This document shows, piece after piece, positions 6,071 to 12,128 of a DNA stretch of 12,128 nt. A model generated the notes under the pieces. It worked only from the letters and a program-made list of their open reading frames with translations. It was not told the origin of the DNA and did no database searches. How positions within the stretch are numbered: the first letter of the stretch is position 1; each line of letters starts with the position of its first letter. The stretch is from positions 1 through 12,128 of the forward strand of contig NYZA01000259.1 in assembly GCA_002686955.1 (NCBI GenBank), given 5' to 3'. The position numbers and the translations under genes were made by a program. The stretch is from Gemmatimonadota bacterium (GTDB taxonomy: Bacteria > GCA-2686955).

Positions 6071-7652
6071 AGGTGACCGCCTTGGTCTCTCGAATCACCG
6101 TCACCTTGATCTCCCCTGGAAAGCGGATCTCGTCCGATATTCGGCCGGCGAGGCAGCCCGCCAAGATCCGCGCCTGGCGATCGTCGACCTCTTGAGGATG
6201 GACCAGCACGCGCACCTCTCGACCAGCCTGCACGGCGTAGCAGCGATGCACTCCCGACATGCCGGCGCCCATCTCCTCGAGCTTGGTCAGGCGATCGACG
6301 TAATGCGCCACGGTCTGCCTGCGCGCGCCCGGGCGAGATCCGCTGATGGCATCGGCCGCCGACACCAGCGAGACGAGCGGACTCGCGGTGCCCCCCCCGT
6401 CGTGGTGGCCCGCGATCGCCTCCACCACGAGCTCGTCCTCACCGTGGTGGCGCGCGATCTCGGCGCCGAGCCCCGCGTGAGGTCCCGCGCGGTCGATCCC
6501 TTTCCCGATGTCGTGGAAGAGGCCGGCTCGACGGCAGAGCTCGTGCGGGTAGGAGAGACCGACCTCGACGGCCAGATGGTCGGTGAGCAGCGCCACCTCC
6601 TGGCTGTGATAGAGCACGTTCTGCGTGTAGGAGGTGCGGAAGCGCAATCGCCCGAGAAGAGCCACGATCTCGGGATGCACCGGGCCGATCTCCAACTCGC
6701 TGATCACCCGCTGCGCCTCGGCCCGCATCACCTCTAGCAGACGATCCCGCTCCGAGCCGACGATCCGGTCGATCGTCTCCGGTGTGATTCGGCCATTCTC
6801 GATCAGGGCGCCCAGCGCTAGGCGGGCCACCTCGCGCTTCACCGGATCGTAGGCGCTGAGAACGAGACAGTCCGGTTGGTCATCGACCAGCAAATCCACT
6901 CCGGTGGCGGATTCGAATGCACGGATATTCCGCCCATCGCGACCGATCACCCGGCCCTTCATCGTCTCGTCGGCGATCGGAACCACCGACACCGAGTGCT
7001 CCGCGCTCCGCTCCACCGCGCAGCGCTCGATCGCCGCCACAATGACCTGTCGAGCGGCCTCTTGAGCGCGCTGTGAGGCAAGCTCACGCTGGCGCCGCGT
7101 CTCCCAGGCCGCCTCTGCTCGAACCTCTTCGCGGAGCCCTTCTTTCAACTGTCTGCGGGCTTCCTCCACTCCCGTGCCGGCGATCGCCCCGAGCGCTTCC
7201 CGCTGATCGCGAATCGCCTCTTGGAGCTCCACCTCGGACCGATCTCGATCACGTTCCCGCGCATCCATCGACCGCTCTCTCGATTCCGCCTCGGCCCGCT
7301 CGACCTCGAGCTCCGCGAGCGCCGAGCGGTACGCCGCGCGCAGGGCGAAGAGACGCCGCTTGTAGCGGTGGAGCCGCCGGCGCCGCGCCTCCGCCGCCCG
7401 ATTCGCCTCCCGAAGGAGCCGCTGCGCCTCGAGCTCACCCTTGATCGCCCCCTCTTCGATCGCCTCGTCCGCCCTGCGCTTCGCCTCGGCGAGGACCTTC
7501 TCCGCGCCACGCAGAGCTTCGATGGTGCCCCGTCGCGCCGCCAGCGCCACCGCGCCTCCGCCCAAAACCGCGCCAATCGCGGCGATCAACAGGCTCTCGG
7601 TGGGGATAGGCAAAGGGGATCTCCTACGGGGTGGACTCGTGTCCACCGGCAC
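6060..7652 (-). CDS. rny: Ribonuclease Y
   Basis: Membrane-anchored endoribonuclease that starts mRNA decay by cutting single-stranded RNA. Domain order is diagnostic: an N-terminal transmembrane helix (about 20-40, LLIAAIGAVLGGGAVALAA), a long charged coiled coil (about 42-215), a KH domain with GRVIGRDGRNIRAFE (233-247), an HD phosphohydrolase domain with YHSQEVALL (H349), FHDIGKGID (H380, D381) and SAADAISGSRPGARR (D434), and the conserved C-terminal region ending in VTVIRETKAVTYAN. Length is normal (about 510-530). The frame opens with GTG at 7652 (GAGGT five bases before). A TTG at 7613 with AGGAG seven bases before it would give 517 residues starting MPIPTES and looks as good or better. 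It follows exbD by 31 or 70 bases and runs into the glycosyltransferase. The function is secure; the start is not. Confidence 0.95.
   Translation of the reverse strand: MPVDTSPPRRRSPLPIPTESLLIAAIGAVLGGGAVALAARRGTIEALRGAEKVLAEAKRRADEAIEEGAIKGELEAQRLLREANRAAEARRRRLHRYKRRLFALRAAYRSALAELEVERAEAESRERSMDARERDRDRSEVELQEAIRDQREALGAIAGTGVEEARRQLKEGLREEVRAEAAWETRRQRELASQRAQEAARQVIVAAIERCAVERSAEHSVSVVPIADETMKGRVIGRDGRNIRAFESATGVDLLVDDQPDCLVLSAYDPVKREVARLALGALIENGRITPETIDRIVGSERDRLLEVMRAEAQRVISELEIGPVHPEIVALLGRLRFRTSYTQNVLYHSQEVALLTDHLAVEVGLSYPHELCRRAGLFHDIGKGIDRAGPHAGLGAEIARHHGEDELVVEAIAGHHDGGGTASPLVSLVSAADAISGSRPGARRQTVAHYVDRLTKLEEMGAGMSGVHRCYAVQAGREVRVLVHPQEVDDRQARILAGCLAGRISDEIRFPGEIKVTVIRETKAVTYAN
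7621..7625 (-). promoter_or_regulatory. Ribosome binding site supporting an internal TTG start of rny
   Basis: AGGAG on the minus strand lies seven bases before an in-frame TTG (7611-7613) of RNase Y. Starting there removes a 13-residue proline/arginine-rich leader and puts the membrane helix near the N-terminus, as is usual for RNase Y. The upstream GTG has the weaker GAGGT at a shorter distance. Confidence 0.45.
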
Positions 7653-7683
7653 ATCCTACCTCGCCACGGAGCCGGGGGCGCTT

Positions 7684-8103
7684 CTACTCCTTCCCATCCC
7701 CTTCGTTCTTGGCCGAGATCAGCACCCGCCTCGCACCTTCGGCACGGGCGGCATCCAGCACCCGAACGACCGTTCCGTGCGGCGCCCTTTCATCGGCCGA
7801 GATCACGATCGGCGGCGGATCGTCCCCGTCCCCCAGCGCCGCCGCCAGGCGCTCCGCCAACACATTCTCCCCGACCTCCGAGTCGCCGACGAAGACCGTG
7901 CCTCCCGCGTCGATCGTCACCACCACCTCGGTCACCGGTTCCGATCGAGCGGTCCGTGCCGAGGGCAGATCGAGCTCGAGCGCCGGCTGCTCCTTCCATG
8001 TCGAGCTGACCGTGAAGAAGATGATCAGAATGAAGAGCACATCGATCAGGCTCGTCAAATTGACCTGAGCCGGTCCGCGTCGCGGCTGTCGCGGCAGCCT
8101 CAA
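7684..8103 (-). CDS. exbD: ExbD/TolR-family proton-channel subunit
   Basis: 139 residues. It has a short basic cytoplasmic N-terminus, one transmembrane helix (about 15-33) containing the essential aspartate in NLTSLIDVLFILIIFF (D21), and a periplasmic domain with the usual repeat of short strands (VVVTIDAGGTVFVGD, PPPIVISADERAPHG) and a C-terminal ARRVLISAK segment. With ExbB it forms the inner-membrane proton-driven motor that energises TonB. The start codon is TTG at 8103, overlapping the exbB stop by four bases (TTGA). No ATG or GTG alternative upstream of the helix is present, so translation probably depends on coupling to exbB. Members of this family serve TonB, Tol or gliding systems; the adjacent tonB gene favours the ExbD name. 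Confidence 0.92.
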   Translation of the reverse strand: MRLPRQPRRGPAQVNLTSLIDVLFILIIFFTVSSTWKEQPALELDLPSARTARSEPVTEVVVTIDAGGTVFVGDSEVGENVLAERLAAALGDGDDPPPIVISADERAPHGTVVRVLDAARAEGARRVLISAKNEGDGKE

Positions 8104-8741
8104 GCGCCGGCCCCCGACCGATTCGCGGCGGCCGCGCGGCCGGCCCCGGCGAGATGTCTGAGAAAACGGTTCACCCGCTCTTCGATATCGACGACCAGAT
8201 CTTCCGTCTTGTGGGAGAAGTAGCTGTGAGCAACGAAGGTCGGAATGGCGATCAGCAACCCGGTGGCCGTGGTCACCAGCGCCTCGGAGATCCCCCCCGA
8301 GAGAACCTCCGCCTGCCCGATGCCCCCCTGCGCCATGGTGCGGAATACCCGGATCATCCCGAACACCGTACCGAGCAGCCCGAGCAAGGGGGCAACCCCC
8401 GCGATCGTCTCGAGCACCGGCAGCCCCCGCCGGATCTCGTGGATCTCCCGCCGCCCCACGTCGCTCACGACCTCGCGGGCATCATCGGCGGCGAGCGAGC
8501 GAGCCTCGAGACAGACCGCCACGATGCGCGCGAAAGGGCCGGGGTGTCGCCTGCACACCTCGATCACCGTCGACACCCCCTCTTCGTCGTGGGCGGCGTC
8601 GAGCACCGCGGAGATCTCGGGCCGCACGATCCGCGAAAAGCGCAGCGAGTAGAGCCGCTCCAGCGTCACCGCAAGGGCGACGACCGAGCAGAGAAGAAGC
8701 GGAATCATGACGATGCCGCCGTCTTGCATCAGTTCGAACAT
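8100..8741 (-). CDS. exbB: ExbB/TolQ/MotA-family proton-channel protein
   Basis: 213 residues of the MotA/TolQ/ExbB family. There are three membrane segments: about 9-27 (GGIVMIPLLLCSVVALAVT), about 108-134 containing the conserved VAPLLGLLGTVFGMI, and about 148-175 containing SEALVTTATGLLIAIPTF. The last two are the signature of the family, lining the proton path around the ExbD helix. The large cytoplasmic loop (about 35-105) is charged, as expected. The ATG at 8741 is chosen because the family begins just before the first helix and AAGG lies about nine bases upstream. The longer frame to 8957 overlaps tonB and encodes unrelated sequence. The gene begins 22 bases after tonB and ends within the exbD start. 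Confidence 0.93.
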   Translation of the reverse strand: MFELMQDGGIVMIPLLLCSVVALAVTLERLYSLRFSRIVRPEISAVLDAAHDEEGVSTVIEVCRRHPGPFARIVAVCLEARSLAADDAREVVSDVGRREIHEIRRGLPVLETIAGVAPLLGLLGTVFGMIRVFRTMAQGGIGQAEVLSGGISEALVTTATGLLIAIPTFVAHSYFSHKTEDLVVDIEERVNRFLRHLAGAGRAAAANRSGAGA

Positions 8742-8763
8742 CGGTTGGAACCTTCGAATGGTG

Positions 8764-9663
8764 TCACTCGGAGCCGCGCCGGCGGGCCCAATTGGGAACG
8801 CGATAGTAGTAGGTGAAGACGACGTCGAGTCGATCCTCGGGGAAATCATCCGGCAAGGGCGCCATCGGTGCCGACGCGCGCACGCTGTGCATGCTCGCCT
8901 CGTCGAGCGAGGGGTGGCTGGAGGAGCGCAACAACACCGGTCCATCGAGTCGACCATCGGGGTAGATCCGAAAGCGGAGTCGGGTCTCCCCCTCGATGAT
9001 CCCGAGCCGCGCGAAAGCGGGAGGCGGATGCAGGTTTTTCTCGATTCTCGCCTTGAGTGAGCGCATATAGGGCACCCAACGCCAGGCGTAGGTGCTCAGC
9101 GAAAGATCCCCCTCGCCCGCGGCGTTCGCGTCTTCGGCGGCCAGTGTCAAACCGGAGCCCCGCGGCGACGCGGCGGAAGAAGATTCGGTGGGAGGACGGA
9201 GGTAACGCGGTCCCGGTGCGTCGGCTGGCAGATCGCCCGGCTCCCTCGACTCCTCCCGCGCGGTCTCGGAAGCCGCGAGATCGCGTGGCGATGCGGCCGA
9301 CTCCGCGGCTCTCGACCGGGGCGTGGGCTCCTTCGCCCCAGCGTACAGCTCCGGTATCGGCGTCTCGCCGGCGGAGTGCGGTCCGACTCGATCTTCCCCG
9401 CCCGGCGTCCGGTCCTGGGCCCGCGTGTTCTTCTCCGAGAAATAGGGAGTCGGCTCCCGCTCTCTCGTTGCCGCGGATTCGGGCTGCTCCGGAGCCAACA
9501 TCCGCGGTCCGCGTTCTTCACGCTCGAAAACCAGCTCGATCGGCGCCACTTCTTCCGCTGGTTTCGATGCAGCCGTCAATTCGCTCAACGGCGCGAGGAT
9601 CACCGCGGCATGAAAAAGCAACGACAGGAAAAGAGCGACAATCGCTCCGCGGCGGCGATACAA
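8764..9663 (-). CDS. tonB: TonB-family energy transducer
   Basis: 299 residues. The N-terminal helix (about 7-29) carries Ser14 and His18 in SLLFH, the same S-x3-H spacing as the functional pair in TonB. A long, low-complexity, proline- and charge-rich periplasmic spacer (about 33-190) follows. The C-terminal domain (about 197-290) matches the TonB fold: YMRSLKARIEKNLHPPPAF, GETRLRFRIYPDGRLDGPVLLRSSSHPSLDEA and VRASAPMAPLPDDF. It should pass ExbB/ExbD energy to outer-membrane receptors. The start is TTG at 9663: it is the first start codon after the in-frame TAG (9673-9675) of the upstream gene, only three codons away, and no good ribosome binding site is visible. The spacer is longer than in classic TonB (about 240 residues in total). 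A TolA-like role cannot be excluded, but the C-terminus is TonB-type. Confidence 0.88.
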   Translation of the reverse strand: MYRRRGAIVALFLSLLFHAAVILAPLSELTAASKPAEEVAPIELVFEREERGPRMLAPEQPESAATREREPTPYFSEKNTRAQDRTPGGEDRVGPHSAGETPIPELYAGAKEPTPRSRAAESAASPRDLAASETAREESREPGDLPADAPGPRYLRPPTESSSAASPRGSGLTLAAEDANAAGEGDLSLSTYAWRWVPYMRSLKARIEKNLHPPPAFARLGIIEGETRLRFRIYPDGRLDGPVLLRSSSHPSLDEASMHSVRASAPMAPLPDDFPEDRLDVVFTYYYRVPNWARRRGSE

Positions 9664-9672
9664 GGTATGAGC

Positions 9673-12128
9673 CTATGGCGTTACATCGAACGCGAACGAA
9701 TCCTCCGCGACCGGATCTCCGCCGCTCGGAGCGAGCGTGGCGTCGAATCTGTACGAACCGAGCGGGGCGAATCCGGGAATATTGTGTGAGAAGGAGAGCG
9801 CGCTTTCTCCTGGATCCAACTCCTGCCCACCCCAAATTACGCGCGGCTGCGCGGGGTATGCCGATCCGTTCGGCAATCTCGCTTGTACAGCCAAATCCAC
9901 AACGGTCCCCGTCATGTGTTCGTTGACCAAAACCGCGTCGTAGCCGAGCTGCCCTCCTCGTGGAAACGACGCGGCATCCGGAATCAACCGAACCGCGAGA
10001 TAGGCATACTCCCCCAGCTCGCCGACATCGATATTGCCGTCACCATCGCCCGCCGGCACCTGCCAGAGCAGCTCCCCACCGTCGTCGTTCCCGAAACCGG
10101 CCGCCGCCACATATACGACGGGCGGAATCGATCCCATCTCACCGTCGAGATCGAAGGCTCCTTCGAGCACTACACCCGCACGCGAGTTCGCCTGCGCGTA
10201 GATCCCGGCGTTCGCGTCGAACCAAGCCTCGTATCCACTGTCGTTCTCATCCGCCAGGTAGAGATCCCAGTCGGGTACCGTCCCCGATTTCGCCCAGGGC
10301 GCCGCCGTCGCCGCACCCGGAGCATCGCTCACGAAGATGAAATGATCCGCCGTCTCCGCTCCCCCCGCGCCATTTGTCGCGACATAGAGATCGCCCGTCT
10401 CGGAATCGAACGATACCCGCAAGAAATGGCCTTCGCCGTCGTCGACCTCCCAGATCGCCACGTCGTCGAGGCGACCATCCAATGGGAATCCCGGAATCGA
10501 AGGGGTTCCGCTCCCGCCATAGGCCCAGAGCGTGTACTCGCCGCTTCGTCCACCGGCCCGCATCTGTTCGGCCACGCTCGATGCCCTGCTCTCCATTTCG
10601 AGCGTGAGATCGTCGTCGCCGTGTAGCAGGATCGCCGCCGCCGCGCCGGAGCTGTTGCAGCGATAGCCGCCGTAGACCAGTCCGAAATCGCTCGCCCCCT
10701 GTATCGGCAGCAGATCGTACCCACTCGACAGATTGCTCAGCAGATCGGGCGTCACACCGAAACGGGTCCAGTTCTGGTAGTCCGACGAAATGTCTACCTG
10801 GATCGCCGACGAGCCGGATCGTAGCGTGAGTGTCTTGACCACATCGGTCGAGGGAGAGCCCTGATTGTCGTACACCTCGTTCAGAGTCACACGCGCCATC
10901 GGACCGCCGGCCACATCGATGCTGTAGTCGAACCAGGAATTCCAGCCCATATCGTCGTGGAATAGACCCCGGTGTCCGCCGTCGTCCCAGTCCCCCTCCC
11001 CGCCCCAATTACTCAGCACATTGCCCGCGATCACCCGTCCCTCACTGTCGAACATGAAGAGCGCGCGACCACCCCGTCGATCGAAATAGACGGCGATCCG
11101 GTCGTTCTCCAGAAGCATCTCGTCGATCCCGTCGCCGTCGATGTCCAGTGCCACAGCCCGAGCGGTCGAAGGGCGGTAATCGTGCCAGTAAGCTCCCCGC
11201 GCGAAAGCGTTCGCGTACCGCGTGTGGTTGATCAAGTTCTTCTGCCAACCACTCATGAAGGGGCCGCCGCCGTCGTGCCAACCCAATTCGTAGAGCAACG
11301 AGGTCAGTGTCACCCACCCCGCTCTGGCGAGCGGATTGCCGTAATCGTTGTCGTAGTCCGGCACGACGCAACTGTTCTCGCAAAGCGCGGTGACGATTCC
11401 GGCCGTCTGGCTCGGGTAAGGGTGACCCCCGAGCATATCGACGACCGGATCCGGCATCGGAATATCGGAGACCAGACGCAGATTCTCGACCGCCGTCTTC
11501 CAGAGATCCTCGAAATCACCAGAGACACCGTTTCCGTTTCGGTCCGCCGCCCCACCACAATCGACGGCGGCCGTCGCAACGACGCTCTCCTTCCCCCACT
11601 GAATGACAGAGTCGTCGTACCAGAAATCGTAGTTACCACCGGTCCAGGAGTGGAGATAGCTGTAGGCGGCGTAGGGGATCGTGATGTTGACCGGGCTCTG
11701 GTCGACGCCCCACCACTGGGCGGCTTCCGAAACATGAATCTTGTCGACCCAGCCTTGGCTGGAGACCCAAGATATATTCGAATCGTATTCCGCCGTATTG
11801 TCCCACCAATCGGCGACACCGGCGACCTTCTCCCAATCGTCGCCGTAGATACAGATCTTCTGCTGGTCGGAGTGATCGCGCAGCCATCTCAGGTGGCCGT
11901 TCATATGGCCGCCGATATTCTGAACCGAGCTCGGATTCAGCCAGTTCTCGTTGGCGACCGGGCAGATGAACGCAACGAGCACCTCTTCACCGTACTCATT
12001 CCACATCTGGTGTATGTTGTGGTAGTCGTGGTCTCCGCCCACGCTACAGTACCAATCGTGCACTATCGAATCGAGCAGTATGACCGGCGGCTTCCATTGC
12101 CCGAAAGCCTCGTAACCGTAGGTGGCGG
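9673..12128 (-). CDS. GH57-like glycoside hydrolase, probably exported (5' end outside window)
   Basis: 817 residues are visible; the start lies beyond the window. Numbering from the Val codon at 12063: IYGDDWEKVAG (72-82) resembles the GH57 region-4 motif holding the acid/base Asp. IPYAAYSYLHSW (129-140) resembles the IPxASYxEM segment, and LLYELGWHDGG then SGWQKNLINHTRYANAF (256-288) fits the helical part after the barrel. This suggests an alpha-glucan-acting enzyme, but the nucleophile Glu would be upstream and cannot be checked. A beta-rich region with DIDGDGIDE (308-315) follows, then a possible carbohydrate-binding-like sandwich (about 540-695, with WQVPAGDGDGNID) and a C-terminal Ig-like domain (about 700-796). 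Three Asp/Gly-rich loops may bind calcium. Cys and Asp/Gly richness suggests export. It ends in TAG in frame with tonB. Substrate uncertain; GH57 assignment moderate. Confidence 0.6.
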   Translation of the reverse strand, partial: ATYGYEAFGQWKPPVILLDSIVHDWYCSVGGDHDYHNIHQMWNEYGEEVLVAFICPVANENWLNPSSVQNIGGHMNGHLRWLRDHSDQQKICIYGDDWEKVAGVADWWDNTAEYDSNISWVSSQGWVDKIHVSEAAQWWGVDQSPVNITIPYAAYSYLHSWTGGNYDFWYDDSVIQWGKESVVATAAVDCGGAADRNGNGVSGDFEDLWKTAVENLRLVSDIPMPDPVVDMLGGHPYPSQTAGIVTALCENSCVVPDYDNDYGNPLARAGWVTLTSLLYELGWHDGGGPFMSGWQKNLINHTRYANAFARGAYWHDYRPSTARAVALDIDGDGIDEMLLENDRIAVYFDRRGGRALFMFDSEGRVIAGNVLSNWGGEGDWDDGGHRGLFHDDMGWNSWFDYSIDVAGGPMARVTLNEVYDNQGSPSTDVVKTLTLRSGSSAIQVDISSDYQNWTRFGVTPDLLSNLSSGYDLLPIQGASDFGLVYGGYRCNSSGAAAAILLHGDDDLTLEMESRASSVAEQMRAGGRSGEYTLWAYGGSGTPSIPGFPLDGRLDDVAIWEVDDGEGHFLRVSFDSETGDLYVATNGAGGAETADHFIFVSDAPGAATAAPWAKSGTVPDWDLYLADENDSGYEAWFDANAGIYAQANSRAGVVLEGAFDLDGEMGSIPPVVYVAAAGFGNDDGGELLWQVPAGDGDGNIDVGELGEYAYLAVRLIPDAASFPRGGQLGYDAVLVNEHMTGTVVDLAVQARLPNGSAYPAQPRVIWGGQELDPGESALSFSHNIPGFAPLGSYRFDATLAPSGGDPVAEDSFAFDVTP

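Noticed and set aside
8742-8957. N-terminal extension of ExbB to 8957
   Set aside because: It overlaps the 3' end of tonB and encodes Cys/Arg-rich sequence with no family match.
7684-9663. Reading the tonB-exbB-exbD set as a Tol-Pal system
   Set aside because: The C-terminal domain of the 299-residue protein is TonB-type, and no tolB or pal gene is adjacent.
1-12128. CRISPR arrays, tRNA/rRNA genes, insertion sequences, phage or defence genes
   Set aside because: I saw no regularly spaced repeats, no tRNA-like cloverleaf, and no transposase, integrase or defence-type motifs on either strand.

Overview
The window is GC-rich bacterial chromosome, almost entirely coding on the minus strand. It suggests a Gram-negative (diderm) bacterium. 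There is an Omp85-type outer-membrane protein with a signal peptide, a TonB/ExbB/ExbD energy-transduction set, and a large aspartate/glycine-rich, probably exported protein with GH57-like motifs and an Ig-like tail. RNase Y and PNPase lie close together. This mix and the C-terminal domain style recall FCB-group or candidate phyla such as Eisenbacteria; that assignment is an inference from gene content, not a search result.

Layout in transcription order, reading the minus strand from right to left. (1) 12128-9673: 3' part of a large GH57-like glycoside hydrolase, with its start outside the window. (2) 9663-7684: tonB, exbB and exbD, tightly packed. (3) 7652-6060: RNase Y (rny). (4) 6070-5306: a family 2 glycosyltransferase of the polyprenyl-phosphate sugar transferase type. 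(5) 5309-3948: a short Omp85 protein with one POTRA domain. (6) 3931-3758: a 57-residue membrane protein with a strong ribosome binding site. The gaps are from minus 11 to a few tens of bases, so 1-6 look like one operon of envelope genes with RNase Y embedded in it.

The run is broken at about 3200-3745 by a plus-strand remnant of an apbE gene (C-terminal third only, no start codon) and about 200 bases with no convincing gene. A second minus-strand unit then begins: a good sigma70-type promoter (3173-3201), a leader with two hairpins, rpsO (S15), pnp (PNPase) and dut (dUTPase). rpsO-pnp is the widely conserved pair. The S15 leader hairpins and the pnp leader are the expected places for autoregulation, but no regulation is proven here.

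Functionally the window joins RNA turnover (RNase Y, PNPase), translation (S15), nucleotide hygiene (dUTPase) and envelope or uptake functions (TonB-ExbB-ExbD, Omp85, glycosyltransferase, GH57-like enzyme). I found no CRISPR array, tRNA, rRNA, insertion sequence or defence system. The most unusual items are the small membrane protein, the one-POTRA Omp85 with a degraded loop-6 motif, the single in-frame TAG between the GH57-like gene and tonB, and the apbE remnant.
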